Made by a program: the position numbers and the translations under genes. A stretch of 38,659 nucleotides of DNA. Source: Deltaproteobacteria bacterium (GTDB lineage Bacteria; Desulfobacterota; Desulfobaccia; Desulfobaccales; 0-14-0-80-60-11). Below are positions 34,344 through 38,659 of this stretch, one piece after another. The notes beneath the pieces were generated by a model. It did no database searches. It saw only the letters and a program-made list of their open reading frames with translations, and was not told where the DNA came from. Each line of letters opens with the position of its first letter. Position 1 is the stretch's first letter. The DNA lies in assembly GCA_016874975.1 (NCBI GenBank), contig VGSQ01000018.1, positions 1 through 38,659 on the forward strand, given 5' to 3'.

Positions 34344-34922
34344 ATGAGCGCCAAACCAAAAGCCTTGCATCCTGGCCGAGTGTATCAGTTGAAAGTCACC
34401 CTGAAGGGGGCCCAACCTCCCATCTGGAGGAGGATCCAGGTCTCCGAGCAGATCACCCTGGCCAAACTGCACCGGATTCTTCAGGTGACCATGGGATGGA
34501 CTGACAGTCACCTGCACCAGTTTCGCGTCGGCAAAACCTATTATGGCGAGCCCGAGCCGGATTACGACCTCGGTTTCGTCACCGTGAACGAAAAAAAGGT
34601 GAAGTTGAATCAGTTGCCCCTGAAAGAAAAAAGCAAGTTTCTCTATGAATATGACTTTGGCGACAGTTGGGAGCACGAAATCCTGGTGGAAAAAATCCTG
34701 CCTCAAGAAGAAGGAAAAACCTATCCGCTCTGCCTCACCGGCAAGAGGGCCTGTCCCCCGGAGGATAGCGGAGGCGTCTGGGGCTACGCCGGGTTCCTGG
34801 AAGCCATCAGCGACCCCAGCCACCCTGACCACGAGGAAATGTTGGATTGGATAGGGGGAAGTTTCGACCCCGAGGAGTTCGACCTGGAGGGAGTTAACCG
34901 GTATTTAAGCAGTCTCCGGTAG
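34344..34922 (+). CDS. Plasmid pRiA4b ORF-3-like family protein
   Basis: 192 residues. YQLKVTLKGAQPPIWRRIQV, LAKLHRILQVTMGWTDSHLHQF, YEYDFGDSWEHEILVE and ACPPEDSGGVWGYAGFLEAI are the family's diagnostic blocks. The family is named after a plasmid ORF and an IS1096 passenger gene; its members travel with mobile elements and the function is unknown. Start ATG 34344 has AAGGAGGA just upstream. It is 60 bp before carB and read in the same direction, so it may now share carB's transcript. Confidence 0.88.
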   Translation: MSAKPKALHPGRVYQLKVTLKGAQPPIWRRIQVSEQITLAKLHRILQVTMGWTDSHLHQFRVGKTYYGEPEPDYDLGFVTVNEKKVKLNQLPLKEKSKFLYEYDFGDSWEHEILVEKILPQEEGKTYPLCLTGKRACPPEDSGGVWGYAGFLEAISDPSHPDHEEMLDWIGGSFDPEEFDLEGVNRYLSSLR

Positions 34923-34982
34923 TGGATCAAGATCTCTCCACCTCCCTCGACCTGCGGTGCCAGACGGATATCCCCAACGCTC

Positions 34983-38231
<3,249 letters not shown>

Positions 38232-38253
38232 GACATCCGAGTGTAAAGTGTAG

Positions 38254-38318
38254 GGTGGGCAATGCCCACCATATCCTTGCCGGTTTAAGCAGGTTCCCCA
38301 GTTGAACTCGGGAACCTG
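38254..38318. repeat. Two hairpins downstream of carB
   Basis: GGTGGGC-AAT-GCCCACC (38254-38270) is a copy of the dispersed palindrome at 32999. CAGGTTCCC pairs with GGGAACCTG (38290-38298 with 38310-38318). Neither is followed by a U-tract, so a terminator role is uncertain. Confidence 0.55.
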
Positions 38319-38380
38319 ATGGTCAAGTCTTTCGCATTCTGCTATGATGCAGTTATCAGGCCGATACTTGGGTGAGCCCC

Positions 38381-38545
38381 ATGAAATATCCCGATGAAAT
38401 GGCCCGACTGGAAGAGTTGCTCCGGGAACTGCCCCCGGAGATGTACCGGGAGGTGGAGGATTTCCTGGAATTGCTGCTGGCCCGGAAGTCCCGGCCACCG
38501 CAGGCTCGCCCCACCTTGGCCTGGCGGGGAGCTCTGTGCTACTGA
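38381..38545 (+). CDS. DUF2281-type antitoxin-like protein, truncated
   Basis: 54 residues. MARLEELLRELPPEMYREVEDFLELLLARK is the DUF2281/VapB-like motif of antitoxins. Relatives continue WxGAL, then about 20 more residues; here the protein stops at WRGALCY because the dispersed CTACTGAATCCGAGTTT repeat (38539-38555) supplies a stop. No toxin gene follows in the window. It is probably a decayed orphan. The ATG at 38381 follows GGGTGAG. Confidence 0.7.
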   Translation: MKYPDEMARLEELLRELPPEMYREVEDFLELLLARKSRPPQARPTLAWRGALCY

Positions 38546-38581
38546 ATCCGAGTTTTTATTTTTTTGAGAAAGATTTTTCTT

Positions 38582-38659
38582 TCATGCTGCTAATTTAATT
38601 AAAGAATCGGTGTCGGCGTGCAGGGCGGCAATGATGGCTGAGATGGCCTTGGACCCACC
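38582..38659 (-). CDS. Possible C-terminus of a gene running off the window
   Basis: The minus strand is open from the window edge to a TGA at 38582 and reads GGSKAISAIIAALHADTD then SLIKLAA. Composition and helical pattern look coding, but 25 residues are too few to assign a family. Confidence 0.35.
   Translation of the reverse strand, partial: GGSKAISAIIAALHADTDSLIKLAA

Overview
The window is about 65% GC. Its gene content points to a strictly anaerobic, sulfur-metabolising bacterium, most likely a Desulfobacterota member near Desulfobacca or the Syntrophobacterales. This rests on HdrBC-like and SQR-like proteins, an oxygen-sensitive 2-oxoacid:ferredoxin oxidoreductase, larC, and an in-frame UGA that appears to be read as selenocysteine. 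The assignment is inference from gene families, not a database match.

Layout. 1-755: the broken end of an IS3-family (IS407-like) element. 756-1311: a repeat-rich stretch, then an AT-rich promoter. 1312-7130 (+): a tightly packed operon coding for a TusA-like protein, a NifS/IscS-like protein, an Rrf2 regulator, IscU, HdrC-like, HdrB-like, an SQR-like flavoprotein and a DUF1641 protein, followed by the wreck of a 4Fe-4S subunit gene. 7434-12563 (-): pyrF, livG, livM, iorB, iorA. 13436-19688 (+): lon, two CNNM/CorC-type membrane proteins, larC. 19700-20074 (-): a small unknown gene. 20340-25383 (+): a four-gene YbhGFSR-type ABC exporter. 25801-26541 (-): a TPR lipoprotein-like or secreted protein. 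27537-28742 and 34983-38231 (+): carA and carB, separated by 6.2 kb of toxin-antitoxin-type genes, dispersed repeats, an AT-rich foreign gene, a broken cupin gene, a secreted protein and a pRiA4b ORF-3-like protein. The window closes with a DUF2281 gene cut short by a repeat.

The most striking system is the first operon. The SQR-like gene has an in-frame TGA exactly where relatives carry a conserved Cys (context GHA-[C]-x-x-x-TG). The frame stays open for 92 more codons with family-typical sequence. A perfect 8-bp hairpin with a GGUC loop, the loop of known bacterial SECIS elements, sits 25 nt after the TGA. In the same operon the NifS/IscS-like protein keeps its mobile-loop Cys but has lost the PLP lysine and its neighbours (HK replaced by PA), recalling the inactive IscS of Archaeoglobus fulgidus. 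Together these genes look like a sulfide- or persulfide-handling and Fe-S assembly unit wired to an HdrBC-type electron carrier.

The second theme is small palindromic repeats. At least six families are scattered through the intergenic regions. One copy lies in frame inside carA. Others form the C-termini of a HicB-like gene, a nucleotidyltransferase gene and a DUF2281 gene. A diverged copy of the carA 3' end lies 0.8 kb downstream of carA and marks how the island entered the car locus.
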